DNA of 30,218 nucleotides from Lachnospiraceae bacterium (GCA_003446735.1 DMCJ01000151.1:1-30218), one strand, 5' to 3'. Counted from the first letter of the stretch, positions 14,343-23,360 are shown. Translations and numbers: made by a program. The notes: generated from the sequence alone by a model not told the origin.

Positions 14343-15995
14343 ATGTCATTATTCGGAAATCTTTACGTCGGACAGTCCGGCTTACAAACGGGTCAGAACG
14401 CACTCAATACCGTAGCACATAACCTGGCAAATGCAAGTACCGCAGGTTATACAAGGCAGCAGGTTGCACAGGCCGACAGGACCTACAACCTTCTTTCGGT
14501 TGATGCGAGCATCGTATCCAATAAGCAGGCAGGCCTCGGTGTTTATTTTTCCGAGACAAGACAGGTCAGGGATTATTTCCTTGACCAGACATATCGTGAA
14601 GAGAACGGACGAAAGTCTTTCTATGACATTTCTTACTCCGCGCTCAACGAGGTCGAAGACCTCTTAGGTGAGCTTGACGGAGAATCATTCAATAACTCCC
14701 TTAACAAACTGGTGGAGGCAGTTGAAGAGCTTGCTAAGGAGCCTGCCAGCTCCGTAAAGCAGGGCCTTTTGGTTCAGCGCGCTTCGCAGTTCCTTGAAAG
14801 AGCGCAGACGGTATATACCGATCTTTCAAGTTATCAGGACAATTTAAATACCCAGATAAAGGGAGAAGTAGACAGGATCAATTCCATTTCACGAAGGATA
14901 TTCGATCTTAACAATGAGATCTTAAAGATAGAGTCCGCAGGCATAGAACATGCCAACGACTTAAGAGATGAAAGAAACACTCTTCTTGATGAACTCAGCG
15001 GCCTGGCACATATCTCCTATAATGAAGATTATGACGGAGCCGTTATGATAAAGCTTGAGGGTCATCAGCTCGTGACCCGCAGCATGTCTTTTGAGATCGC
15101 GACGGACATAGACCCGTCCACCGGATTCCATACCCCTTACTGGGTGCTTGATGCGAATGCAAAGGCTGATGCGGACGGAGTATTAAGGCCCGATCTTAAG
15201 AGCAGCGGTGTTTATGATCTTACACTTACGGTTTCGACCGATAAGGATACCGATATTGGAAGCCTTAAGGCAAAGCTCCTTGCAAGAGGTGATCACAGAG
15301 CCAATTATACCGATCTTGATAAGGACAGCGGCCTTTATAACGAGACGATAGCACAGTCGGTCGTAATGAATGTGGAGGCGGAATTCGATAAGCTCATCCA
15401 TTCCATCACGACCCAGATGAACAAGGTTTTGGAGAATGCTGCGGACAAGGCTTCGGGTTATCTGTGTGACAGCGAAGGCAATCCCATCCAGCTTTTCCAG
15501 AAGATGACCACTCCCGGCTATGATGCGGACGGTAAATACATTCCCGAGAGTACCAAGCCCGGCGAGGAATATTCCCTTTATACGATAACCAATATAAAAA
15601 TAAATCCCGACCTTAAGAAGGAAGCCACACTCCTCGGATTTGTAAAGGAGGACGGCAGCGAGGATTATACGACGATCAGGAATTTAAGAGAAGTCTTTTC
15701 CACTGAGTCCTACACGCTCAATCCCAATGTTACCAATAAGAGTAATCTTATAGACTTCTATTCAAATATAGTAACACAGGTGGCCAACAGCGGTTCGGTA
15801 TTTAAGAGCATATATGAGAACCAGACCAGGACAGTTGATGCGACGGAGGCCGCAAGGCAGCAGGTAGTCGGCGTTTCCGACGATGAAGAATTAAACCACA
15901 TGATAATGTTCCAGAATGCATATAACGCATCCAGCCGTTATATCAATGTCATAAACGAGATGCTTGAACATATCATAAGTACTTTAGGAAGATAA
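14343..15995 (+). CDS. flgK: Flagellar hook-associated protein 1 FlgK (first copy)
   Basis: This 550-residue protein has the rod/hook-type N-terminus (residues about 5-40: SGLQTGQNALNTVAHNLANA followed by STAGYTRQ), a helical D1 region, a variable middle and the conserved C-terminal helix (LNHMIMFQNAYNASSRYINV and the final EMLEHIISTLG). FlgK forms the first ring of the hook-filament junction after export. AGGTGATC precedes the ATG. It is followed 12 bp later by a second, longer FlgK that differs widely in the middle. Confidence 0.9.
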   Translation: MSLFGNLYVGQSGLQTGQNALNTVAHNLANASTAGYTRQQVAQADRTYNLLSVDASIVSNKQAGLGVYFSETRQVRDYFLDQTYREENGRKSFYDISYSALNEVEDLLGELDGESFNNSLNKLVEAVEELAKEPASSVKQGLLVQRASQFLERAQTVYTDLSSYQDNLNTQIKGEVDRINSISRRIFDLNNEILKIESAGIEHANDLRDERNTLLDELSGLAHISYNEDYDGAVMIKLEGHQLVTRSMSFEIATDIDPSTGFHTPYWVLDANAKADADGVLRPDLKSSGVYDLTLTVSTDKDTDIGSLKAKLLARGDHRANYTDLDKDSGLYNETIAQSVVMNVEAEFDKLIHSITTQMNKVLENAADKASGYLCDSEGNPIQLFQKMTTPGYDADGKYIPESTKPGEEYSLYTITNIKINPDLKKEATLLGFVKEDGSEDYTTIRNLREVFSTESYTLNPNVTNKSNLIDFYSNIVTQVANSGSVFKSIYENQTRTVDATEAARQQVVGVSDDEELNHMIMFQNAYNASSRYINVINEMLEHIISTLGR

Positions 15996-16007
15996 TGAGG
16001 TGAGCAT

Positions 16008-17948
16008 ATGCCTTCAACATTTTTCGGATTAAACATCGCATATTCGGGACTTACGGCTTCAAATGCCGCCCTTAATACTACGGCCAACAATATCTCCAAC
16101 GTCAATACGGAGGGATACTCCAGACAGAAGGTGACCCAGCAGGCCTATAATTCCATCCGTACCTATACTACTTACGGATGTGTGGGCGCGGGTGTAGATA
16201 CCACGGCGATAGAGCGTCAGAGAGATGTATTCTACGACTTTAAATACTGGGACAACAATGCCCAGCTCGGCGAATATTCCGAGCTTCAGTATTATATGAA
16301 GCAGATCGAGGATTATTTCAGGGATGACTCTACAGTAGACGGATTCTCTACCATCTTCAATAAGATGTATACGACCGTAGGGGAACTTATGAAAAATTCC
16401 GGAGATTCCACTACAAAGGCACAGTTTGTCGGTTTTGCGCAGAACTTAACCTACTACTTCAACACGATGGCCCAGAACTTGGAGAACATGCAGATAGATG
16501 TGAACTCCGAGATCAAGAACAAGATAGGAGCCATCAACTCCTTTGCTGCCGAGATCGCTTCCTTAAACAAGCAGATAAACGTTATCGAGGTCGGCGGCGG
16601 AATGGCCAACGAATTAAGGGATCAGAGAGATCTTATCATAGATAAATTAAGCAAGATCGTTGATACAACGACATCGGAGCAGCCCGTTTACGATACGACG
16701 CAGGATCCTCCGAGGGAGACCGGCGCGACCAGATATCTCGTAAAGATCGCGGGCGGCCAGACTCTTGTGGATACTTACAGATATAACGAGCTTACCTGCG
16801 AGGCAAAGCCCAGTTACGCCAACAACAACCAGTCCGATGCGATCGGATTATACAATATATACTGGAATGACGGAAGAGACTTCTCCGTATACAGCAAATC
16901 CATAGGCGGAGAATTAAGAGGCCTCATCGAGATGAGAGACGGTAACAACGGCGAGAATTTCAAGGGTATCGTTGAAGATGTGACCAAGAATGCAGACGGA
17001 AAGACCGTAGTTTCCATCGATGTCACAAAGACCGCGGGAACGGAATATCTTAAGGATCTTTCCAAATGTACCCTTCCCATCGGAGGAGGTATCATCAATC
17101 TCGGTAATCAGGAATTTTATTTCGATGATTTCGGAGTGACCTACGGTAATAACGGAAATATAGAGAGCTACCAGTTTGTTATAAGCGACGATCCTGATAA
17201 GAACAAAAGGGATGTGGATCCCGACCGTGTGGGAAGAGAAGCAAGTGTCGGTGTGGAAGTTGAATACCAGGGCATCCCTTATTATCAGGAGCAGATGAAT
17301 GAATGGGTAAGGCTCTTTGCCGAAGCCTTTAACGCAGTCGTGACACAGGAAGGTTCGTCAAACGGACACGGAGATCTCGGAAGCGATGTATTTGTTGCCA
17401 ATTCCGCTACGGGTCCCGAGCAATTCGCATTTACAGATGCTGCCGGATGGATCTTTTATGACGGCGTGCTCAGAAAGAGTGAGACCAAAAACGGTACGAC
17501 CATCGAATCGATGAGAGATGAGGACGGATATTACAGACTGACTGCCAAGAATTTCGATGTCAACAGAAATATGATAAACGATCCCCAGCTCCTTGCGACA
17601 AGGACTATAGAGCAGTCCGGAGTCAGCAAATATAACATAGTAGACCAGCTCTTATCCTTAAAGACGGACCAGAGGATGGTAACGTTCAGAGGCTGCGGAG
17701 CCGGAGATTTCCTTCAGTGTATGCTTTCCGACTGTGCACTTAACGCACAGAGCGCGAACATAATGACCGAGAGCTATACATCCATAGCGGGAAGTATTGA
17801 TAATCAGAGACTTTCCATAAGCGGAGTAGACTCCGACGAAGAAGCCTTAAACCTGGTTCAGTATCAGCATTCCTATAATCTCGCGTCAAAGATGATACAG
17901 ACCTTATCGGAGATATATGACAGACTCATACTTGAGACAGGGGTATGA
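16008..17948 (+). CDS. flgK: Flagellar hook-associated protein 1 FlgK (second copy, longer)
   Basis: This 646-residue FlgK paralogue has an N-terminus LNIAYSGLTASNAALNTTAN then NISNVNTEGYSRQ, and a C-terminus ALNLVQYQHSYNLASKMIQT then LSEIYDRLILETG. Both ends match FlgK. The centre (about 220-560) is larger and unlike the first copy. Two tandem FlgK genes occur in several Lachnospiraceae (family knowledge). They could form mixed rings or serve different filaments. The ribosome binding site GAGGTGAG is 4 bases before the ATG. Co-transcribed with flgL. Confidence 0.9.
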   Translation: MPSTFFGLNIAYSGLTASNAALNTTANNISNVNTEGYSRQKVTQQAYNSIRTYTTYGCVGAGVDTTAIERQRDVFYDFKYWDNNAQLGEYSELQYYMKQIEDYFRDDSTVDGFSTIFNKMYTTVGELMKNSGDSTTKAQFVGFAQNLTYYFNTMAQNLENMQIDVNSEIKNKIGAINSFAAEIASLNKQINVIEVGGGMANELRDQRDLIIDKLSKIVDTTTSEQPVYDTTQDPPRETGATRYLVKIAGGQTLVDTYRYNELTCEAKPSYANNNQSDAIGLYNIYWNDGRDFSVYSKSIGGELRGLIEMRDGNNGENFKGIVEDVTKNADGKTVVSIDVTKTAGTEYLKDLSKCTLPIGGGIINLGNQEFYFDDFGVTYGNNGNIESYQFVISDDPDKNKRDVDPDRVGREASVGVEVEYQGIPYYQEQMNEWVRLFAEAFNAVVTQEGSSNGHGDLGSDVFVANSATGPEQFAFTDAAGWIFYDGVLRKSETKNGTTIESMRDEDGYYRLTAKNFDVNRNMINDPQLLATRTIEQSGVSKYNIVDQLLSLKTDQRMVTFRGCGAGDFLQCMLSDCALNAQSANIMTESYTSIAGSIDNQRLSISGVDSDEEALNLVQYQHSYNLASKMIQTLSEIYDRLILETGV

Positions 17949-17995
17949 TGATAAGTCTGACGGCAAATACGGTATTGTTATAAGAGGGTAAAGAT

Positions 17996-20716
17996 ATGAG
18001 AATAACCAATAAGATAATCCAGAACAATTCCATCACCAATATCAATAACAACAAAGTGATGGAGGATAAATTAAATACCCAGCTTGCCACTGGAAAGAAG
18101 GTAAACCGTCCCAGCGACGATCCTGTCGTAGCCATAAGGGCTTTAAGACTGCGCACAAGCTTAAGTGAGGTTGAACAGTATTATACCAAGAATGTTCCCG
18201 ACGCTAAGAGCTGGCTTTCCATTACCGAAAATGCCGTTAAGAGTGTTACCGATGTCATTACGAGCATGTACGAGGACTTTACTTCAGGAGCAGCCGGATT
18301 CAAGACCCCGGAAGACAGGGAAGCCATCCTTGAAAACCTTAAGGGCCTTCGCGATGAGATCTATTCGATAGGTAATGCCGACTATGCGGGAAGACATGTA
18401 TTTACCGGATACCGTACCGATACATCCCTTACATTTACGGAAAATACCGTAGCCGAATACAGGGAGATAAAAGATACCTTTAACGCGTCTGATGTAGGAA
18501 GGGCAACCTATGTTGAAGGCACGCTCAACACTGAGGACTTAAACGGCCTTGTTACCGACGACAATGATCAGACTACGGTAATGGAAGACCGCATAAACCG
18601 CATCCGCCTCTCCTATGATAACCTGGACGGTGTGTTAAAGGAAACAAGGTATACGGGGTATCGTGCCGGTGATGAGGCAGGAACGATCTCGGGCTGGGGT
18701 AGTTCTACCGATATATCCAAATATTATGAAGATGAAGGTAAGGGGCCGATAAATTCCGATGGAAAAAGCTTTAGCGGAACTGTCACTGTTGACGGTCAGA
18801 ACGTTGTCCTTTCATTCAAGGATGAGGATCACTGGACGGGGCAGCTTGTGGGTCATCCTGAAGTAACAGCAGCTTCGGTTGATTCATCTGTTACAGGCAG
18901 GGAATCAAAGCTTACATTTGACGGGAAAACATATACCGTAACATGTGATAAAGACGGTAATTATTCGGCCGACGGTCTGGCTGTGACCAAGAAAACAGAC
19001 GGGACTTTGGATATAACGATACCTGCGGACGGTGCCGGAAGTTATCCGGTAGTAATCAATACGGACGGGAATCTTACGACCGTAAATAAAGCCGAGGAAG
19101 TTCGCGCTGTCGATGATAAAGTGGATGTTACGTCCATGGCGGGGATCGATCTTTCCTCAATTACGATAAGAGAGAAAGATGAAAGCGGCAACCTGACTTT
19201 GCCTTATAAGATCACCAAAGGTGCGGACGGGAAATTCAGCATAGATAAAAACGCATCCGTAAAGGAAAATGCCGACGGAACGGTGACCTATACCCTTCCG
19301 GGACCTAACGGTACCATGGATATGTATAAAACGATCACTATAGATCCTTCGACCGGAAGTCTTTCCGGCATGCTTAAGCATACAAGGACTTATGATTACA
19401 CCCTGCATCCGGGCGGAAACTTCGGAGACTGTGCTGTAGGCGGAAATGTATATGCTGCCAGGGCCATTGATACCACATCCTTGGTATACAGAAGAGCTTT
19501 AGAAGGAAGCGCATCGGTAGATCAGAGCAGCATAGACATAGATCCCACCGACGGTATGCAGGAATTTGAATTAAATTACGGTGCGGAAAAATACATTATA
19601 AAAAAATTCACCGATGACGGACGACCTTTTCATTATGAGTCGGGTTATTTCGCGGTTGATCCCGCAACTAACACCATCGATCACAGCATAAGGGTCACCC
19701 AGAATACCGATAAATCCTTTACGATAAGTCATGCCAGAGATGGTGCGGATTATGAGACAGCCGAGAACTATCATGTTTTCAATGTAAGCGCTGACGGAAG
19801 AAACGTAACATCCTGTTACAGTGAAAAAAGGATTGATGTGACCATAACGTCTTCGGATATGGAGATCGCCGCAGATGATGAAGGAAACGGCCTTACCGCA
19901 TATCAGTATTTTGCGCTTGATGATAAAAACGAAAACAGATATCCGGCTGCATCCGAAAAAGCATATCTCCTTGCGGATACGGGAGAGCTGGTATTCGGAA
20001 GCAAGCTCGCAAAGACGCTTTCCGAGCTTAAGGACATAGACGGAGTGGATACCATATCCGTTACATACAGTAAGACCAATTTTGAAAAGGGAGATATAAG
20101 ACCCGAGCATTATTTCGATGCCAAGATGTATGATGAAAAACACATCGTCAGCAGTCCGCTCATCTATGACGAGCAGGATCAGGAGATAAATTATACGATA
20201 GGTACTAATCAGAGCATCCGCATTAATACCAACGCATCCGAAGTCTTCGATCCCCAGGTCGCAAGAGTCCTTGATGATATCATAAACAATATCGAAGAGG
20301 TAAAAGCTGCTGAGGAAAAGGTAAACAGGCTTAAAGGCATGAAGGCCGATACAGCTACTTACGGAGCAGAGGATCAGAAGAAGATCGATATACTTCTTGA
20401 TACCGCGCAGAAGGCGCTCACATTCTTAACCGATAAACTTCAGAAACAGTTTGAGGGCGGCCTTACGAACAGCCAGGGATTTTTGGATAAGGCAAATACG
20501 GCGCTTACGGCCATCGGTAACAGATCTGCGAGAGTCGATCTTGTAGAGAACAGACTTCAGTCACAGAGCACGAACTTTAAGACCTTGTCTTCCGAGAACG
20601 AGGATGCCGATATAACGGAAGTTGCCGTTCAGTTATCAAGTGCGGAGATGTCATATCAGGGTGCGCTCATGGCTACGGGAAAGATAGCCCAGACTACACT
20701 TTTGAATTATCTGTAA
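17996..20716 (+). CDS. flgL: Flagellar hook-associated protein 3 FlgL, very long form
   Basis: FlgL is the second junction protein between hook and filament. The N-terminal 150 residues (MRITNKIIQNNSITNINNNK, LATGKKVNRPSDDPV, NADYAGRHVFTGYRTD) and the C-terminal 170 or so (NTNASEVFDPQVARVLDDI to the helix ELSSAEMSYQGAL-like end) are flagellin-like D0/D1 regions. The total is 906 residues, against about 300 in E. coli. An insert of roughly 550 residues lies between the conserved ends, rich in beta-strand turns with DGK, DGN and DGT. It probably forms surface-exposed domains. The FEKGDIRPEHYFDAK segment near residue 700 is seen in long clostridial FlgL proteins. AGAGGG precedes the ATG. Confidence 0.88.
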   Translation: MRITNKIIQNNSITNINNNKVMEDKLNTQLATGKKVNRPSDDPVVAIRALRLRTSLSEVEQYYTKNVPDAKSWLSITENAVKSVTDVITSMYEDFTSGAAGFKTPEDREAILENLKGLRDEIYSIGNADYAGRHVFTGYRTDTSLTFTENTVAEYREIKDTFNASDVGRATYVEGTLNTEDLNGLVTDDNDQTTVMEDRINRIRLSYDNLDGVLKETRYTGYRAGDEAGTISGWGSSTDISKYYEDEGKGPINSDGKSFSGTVTVDGQNVVLSFKDEDHWTGQLVGHPEVTAASVDSSVTGRESKLTFDGKTYTVTCDKDGNYSADGLAVTKKTDGTLDITIPADGAGSYPVVINTDGNLTTVNKAEEVRAVDDKVDVTSMAGIDLSSITIREKDESGNLTLPYKITKGADGKFSIDKNASVKENADGTVTYTLPGPNGTMDMYKTITIDPSTGSLSGMLKHTRTYDYTLHPGGNFGDCAVGGNVYAARAIDTTSLVYRRALEGSASVDQSSIDIDPTDGMQEFELNYGAEKYIIKKFTDDGRPFHYESGYFAVDPATNTIDHSIRVTQNTDKSFTISHARDGADYETAENYHVFNVSADGRNVTSCYSEKRIDVTITSSDMEIAADDEGNGLTAYQYFALDDKNENRYPAASEKAYLLADTGELVFGSKLAKTLSELKDIDGVDTISVTYSKTNFEKGDIRPEHYFDAKMYDEKHIVSSPLIYDEQDQEINYTIGTNQSIRINTNASEVFDPQVARVLDDIINNIEEVKAAEEKVNRLKGMKADTATYGAEDQKKIDILLDTAQKALTFLTDKLQKQFEGGLTNSQGFLDKANTALTAIGNRSARVDLVENRLQSQSTNFKTLSSENEDADITEVAVQLSSAEMSYQGALMATGKIAQTTLLNYL

Positions 20717-20733
20717 ATTAAAACCAAATTATT

Positions 20734-20762
20734 TTGACCGCATATCTTTAATATGCTATCAT
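20734..20762 (+). promoter_or_regulatory. Sigma-70 type promoter for fliW-csrA
   Basis: TTGACC (20734-20739), a 17-bp spacer and TATCAT (20757-20762) lie 36 bp before fliW. The whole spacer is a palindrome, GCATAT-CTTTA-ATATGC, and could be an operator. It lets fliW-csrA be expressed independently of sigma-28. Confidence 0.65.
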
Positions 20763-20798
20763 AAATACGTATTACACTATCAAACGGAGGTTATTTCT

Positions 20799-21269
20799 AT
20801 GGAAAAGGGGTTAGAGATCGAATCCAGACTGTTCGGACATATCTGGATCAAGGAATCAAAGATAATCACATTCGTTGACGGACTTGTGGGCTTTCCCAGC
20901 ATGAGGGATTTTGCCCTTATCCATGACGAAGAAGGTGCTGACGGAAAGGGAATAAAGTGGCTGCAGTCTCTTCAGGACGGCAATTTCGCTCTTCCCGTTG
21001 TTAATCCTCTTGAGATAGTCGAGGATTACAATCCCACCGTTGATGACAATCTTTTAGAGCCTTTGGGCACTATGGGCGATGATGATATGTTTGTACTTGT
21101 TACGATCGCTGTTCCCAAGGATGTTACAAAGATGACCATCAATTTAAAGGGACCGATCATCATAAATGTAAGTAACGGCCGCGCGACCCAGGTTGTCGTT
21201 GAGAACGAGGATTATGATGTTAAATTCCCCGTTTACGATATCCTTAAGGCCAGAAAGGGCGGTGAATGA
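20799..21269 (+). CDS. fliW: Flagellar assembly factor FliW (CsrA antagonist)
   Basis: This 156-residue protein has typical FliW features: GLVGFPSMRDFALIHDEEG (about 28-46), KWLQSLQD (about 53-60), ALPVVNPL (about 64-71) and the VTIAVPKD segment (about 106-113). FliW binds CsrA and releases flagellin mRNA from repression, and is itself captured by flagellin, giving homeostasis (known from Bacillus subtilis). It is directly followed by csrA with a one-base gap, the usual arrangement. ACGGAGG is 10 bases before the ATG. Confidence 0.93.
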   Translation: MEKGLEIESRLFGHIWIKESKIITFVDGLVGFPSMRDFALIHDEEGADGKGIKWLQSLQDGNFALPVVNPLEIVEDYNPTVDDNLLEPLGTMGDDDMFVLVTIAVPKDVTKMTINLKGPIIINVSNGRATQVVVENEDYDVKFPVYDILKARKGGE

Positions 21270-21270
21270 T

Positions 21271-21489
21271 ATGCTGGCTTTATCGAGAAAGAAGGGTGAA
21301 TCCCTTATCATAAGCAACAATGTAGAAGTCACCGTGCTTGAGGTTAAGGGCGAGCAGGTTAAGATCGGTATCAGCGCTCCCAAGGATGTTCCGATCTACA
21401 GAAAGGAAGTATATGATCAGATCCAGGCTTCCACTTTAGAGGCTGCGGAAAGTGCATCGCTTGATGCTGCGAGGGATCTGTTCTCATGA
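21271..21489 (+). CDS. csrA: Translational regulator CsrA
   Basis: This 72-residue protein begins with the canonical CsrA segment MLALSRKKGESLII and continues through VEVTVLEVKGEQVKIGISAP and VPIYRKEVYDQI. CsrA dimers bind GGA motifs in RNA loops, often over ribosome binding sites, and block translation. Upstream in-frame codons exist within fliW, but the conserved MLALSR start fixes the ATG, one base after the fliW stop. The C-terminal tail is slightly extended. A likely target, the leader of the FliD-like gene, lies about 1.8 kb away. Confidence 0.95.
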   Translation: MLALSRKKGESLIISNNVEVTVLEVKGEQVKIGISAPKDVPIYRKEVYDQIQASTLEAAESASLDAARDLFS

Positions 21490-21821
21490 TGGATTCATTT
21501 AAGGAAGGCGGAAAGAAATTCGTCTTCGATATAGACGGGGTCATCGCATTAAAGAGAGAGGATCTCGATTATTCACAGGCACAACCGAATGAAAAGATGA
21601 TCCGCATAATAAATGCCCTTCATGATATGGGCAACACCATCGCACTCTTTACCGCAAGAGGATATGTCACAGGCATAGACTGGAGTGACGTCACAAAAGA
21701 TCAGATGGAAAGATGGGGAGTCAAATACGATAAGCTGATCATGGGAAAGCCAAATGCAGATTATTACGTGGATGACAAGAATCTGAATGTAGAGCAGTTG
21801 TACGATATATTTGAAGAGTAA
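21486..21821 (+). CDS. Small HAD-superfamily phosphatase-like protein
   Basis: At 111 residues this is a cap-less HAD protein with motif I D15/D17 (DIDGVI), motif II T56 (FTARG), motif III K88 and motif IV D96/D97 (YYVDDKN). The layout fits small sugar-phosphate or capsule-type phosphatases that act on an unknown substrate. It overlaps the csrA stop by four bases (ATGA) and so is coupled to csrA. It ends before a long hairpin. A link to glycosylation or modification of flagella is possible but unproved. Confidence 0.7.
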   Translation: MMDSFKEGGKKFVFDIDGVIALKREDLDYSQAQPNEKMIRIINALHDMGNTIALFTARGYVTGIDWSDVTKDQMERWGVKYDKLIMGKPNADYYVDDKNLNVEQLYDIFEE

Positions 21822-21839
21822 TCTAAAAAGGTGAATTTA

Positions 21840-21898
21840 AAAAGGTGCCTGGTATGGTGTCACGTCGTGCGGATGTGACACTGTACCAGGCACCTTTT
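21840..21898. terminator. 24-bp inverted repeat, REP-like, probable bidirectional terminator
   Basis: Bases 21840-21863 pair with 21875-21898 with only two wobbles, around an 11-base loop. The arm begins AAAAGGTGCCTGGTA. Ts follow the stem on both strands. This is much longer than an ordinary terminator. The GGTGCCTGG-type core resembles REP-like palindromes found in many genomes beside IS200-like transposase genes. Here it ends the fliW-csrA-HAD unit. Confidence 0.8.
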
Positions 21899-21920
21899 GC
21901 GGAGAATAAGTAAGACATAG

Positions 21921-21948
21921 AAAAAGCACCGGGAAATCGGTGCTTTTT
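21921..21948. terminator. Bidirectional terminator at the end of the FliD-like gene
   Basis: AAAAAGCACCG (21921-21931) pairs perfectly with CGGTGCTTTTT (21938-21948) around a six-base loop. On the minus strand it directly follows the stop of the FliD-like gene. On the plus strand it backs up the preceding hairpin. Confidence 0.9.
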
Positions 21949-23254
21949 AACAATAGCTGTTGAACATCATTCCGCTGTATGCGCTTGTGATATAAGGGTT
22001 TGCAAAATTCTTTCCCGGATTCTTATAGGCTACGATCGTCTTATCGACGTATTCCATGGGATTTAAGGAGACCTGATCCGATTTCTGGTACAGGGCTTTT
22101 GCAAAACTCTTTATCATATTAAATCCGCCGGTCATAAAATCATCGGACATGATACTGGATCTTAGCTTTCTGTCATCTATCCTTATTGAGCCGTCCCTTC
22201 GGACATTTATACCGACTTCGGAAAGACGTGAGGAATAATCCGATGCTATATGGGTAAGCTCGCTTACGAGCCTGCTTCCTGCGGGATGATCTCCGGTCGT
22301 ATCTTTTGCACTTCCGAGGAACGAATTGTATCCGGATATGAGCTTGTGGAAATTCTCCACCATACTTTCCGTATCATTTTTAACTCCGATATCCACGGGG
22401 GCACTTCCGGCTGCGCTTATTCCTTTAAGATTTATCTCATACATCTTTTCGACGGTAAATTCGTTACTTCCGGCGCTGTGCTCTTCTCCGTTGATGGAGA
22501 ATAATGCACTTGAAGGGCGCCTTGTCATATCACCTATGCCTAAGTAATCCACCATACCTGAAGTCTTACTGGTCTGGGTGTCCGATACGTGGAAGAAATA
22601 ATCCTTGTCCGTGGGATCACCGCTCTTTAATGAAGTAAGACGCAAAGCTGCATTGTCCCCGTCGCGGACGAACTGGGATTTAATGCCTATGTCGGCGTTA
22701 TTTATAAGCTTTGTAAGTCTCTGCATAACGGCCATATTGCTTTCGTCTTCCTTGACATTAAACTGGAATTCATAGCTTAAGTCATTTATGGACATATCGA
22801 AAGAATATGTATCGGGAGCAAGGCCGACGGGATCATCAGCGGGGAGGAAGCGACCCATGTTCTCCTGCTCGGAAGCTAAGGTATAGACTTCCATGCGGAG
22901 TGAGGGAGCAAATTCCGCCTCGAGCGCATTACCTATAAATGAAGCTTCCACGATATCTTCGTTACTCGAGAAAGCTGCTTTTTTATTTAGAAGACCGTTT
23001 TCATCAAGGCCGCCCATCGAAGCGATGGCATGCTTAAAGGCCCTTGCGTTTTCTTTAAGCGCAACGGCATATTCCTTGCTTTCGTCCGTATCATCGAGAA
23101 TGAAAGAGGGGGATTCTTTATTGAGCTTGACAATGGAACGGTAGATACCGCGAAGCTCATCCTTTTTATGCGTATCAAGAGACGTAGATCCCTTGGGCGC
23201 ATAAGCGGTAAGATAATGATTATAGACACTGAGTGTCGCCATATTATTAGCCAT
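21947..23254 (-). CDS. FliD-like flagellar filament-cap or hook-associated protein
   Basis: This 435-residue protein resembles FliD (HAP2) over most of its length. A FliD-N-like part covers about 90-150 (SSNEDIVEASF, LASEQENMGRF), then YSFDMSINDLSYEFQFNV with LTKLINNADIGIKSQF (about 155-200). The C-terminal FliD mark LSEVGINVRRDGSIRIDDRKL-like is at about 355-375. FliD caps the filament and folds flagellin subunits. This copy lacks the usual long C-terminal coiled coil, so it may be a FliD paralogue. The start is placed at the ATG after AAAGGAGGGG; an ATG 33 bases upstream has no such site. It faces fliW-csrA, and its leader carries GGA hairpins. Confidence 0.75.
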   Translation of the reverse strand: MANNMATLSVYNHYLTAYAPKGSTSLDTHKKDELRGIYRSIVKLNKESPSFILDDTDESKEYAVALKENARAFKHAIASMGGLDENGLLNKKAAFSSNEDIVEASFIGNALEAEFAPSLRMEVYTLASEQENMGRFLPADDPVGLAPDTYSFDMSINDLSYEFQFNVKEDESNMAVMQRLTKLINNADIGIKSQFVRDGDNAALRLTSLKSGDPTDKDYFFHVSDTQTSKTSGMVDYLGIGDMTRRPSSALFSINGEEHSAGSNEFTVEKMYEINLKGISAAGSAPVDIGVKNDTESMVENFHKLISGYNSFLGSAKDTTGDHPAGSRLVSELTHIASDYSSRLSEVGINVRRDGSIRIDDRKLRSSIMSDDFMTGGFNMIKSFAKALYQKSDQVSLNPMEYVDKTIVAYKNPGKNFANPYITSAYSGMMFNSYC

Positions 23255-23360
23255 CGTCGCCCCTCCTTTCTTCCTTGAATGGCGCATAGGACATATCCTT
23301 TGTCCCGCGCGGGCCGGCTAATCCGGTATGTGGCACCCCTCCTAAAAATGGGGGCACTTA
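23255..23360 (-). promoter_or_regulatory. Structured leader of the FliD-like gene with CsrA-type GGA motifs
   Basis: On the minus strand, hairpin 1 (23333-23357) closes a loop holding TTAGGA. Hairpin 2 (23289-23305) is GGACA-AAGGATA-TGTCC, with AGGAT in the loop of a 5-bp stem, close to the CsrA SELEX consensus RUACARGGAUGU. Two more GGA motifs follow, one of them the ribosome binding site AAAGGAGGGG. CCGG and CCCGCGCGGG pairings lie between the hairpins. This arrangement is like the Bacillus hag leader. Confidence 0.5.

Noticed and set aside
19571..20143. 190-codon minus-strand ORF inside flgL
   Set aside because: It is antisense to a clear flgL coding frame, lacks a ribosome binding site and family motifs, and its composition reads as a shadow of the real frame.
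23255..23360. c-di-GMP (GEMM) riboswitch before the FliD-like gene
   Set aside because: The conserved GEMM core bases and tetraloop-receptor pattern are not present. The CsrA-type GGA reading explains the hairpins better.
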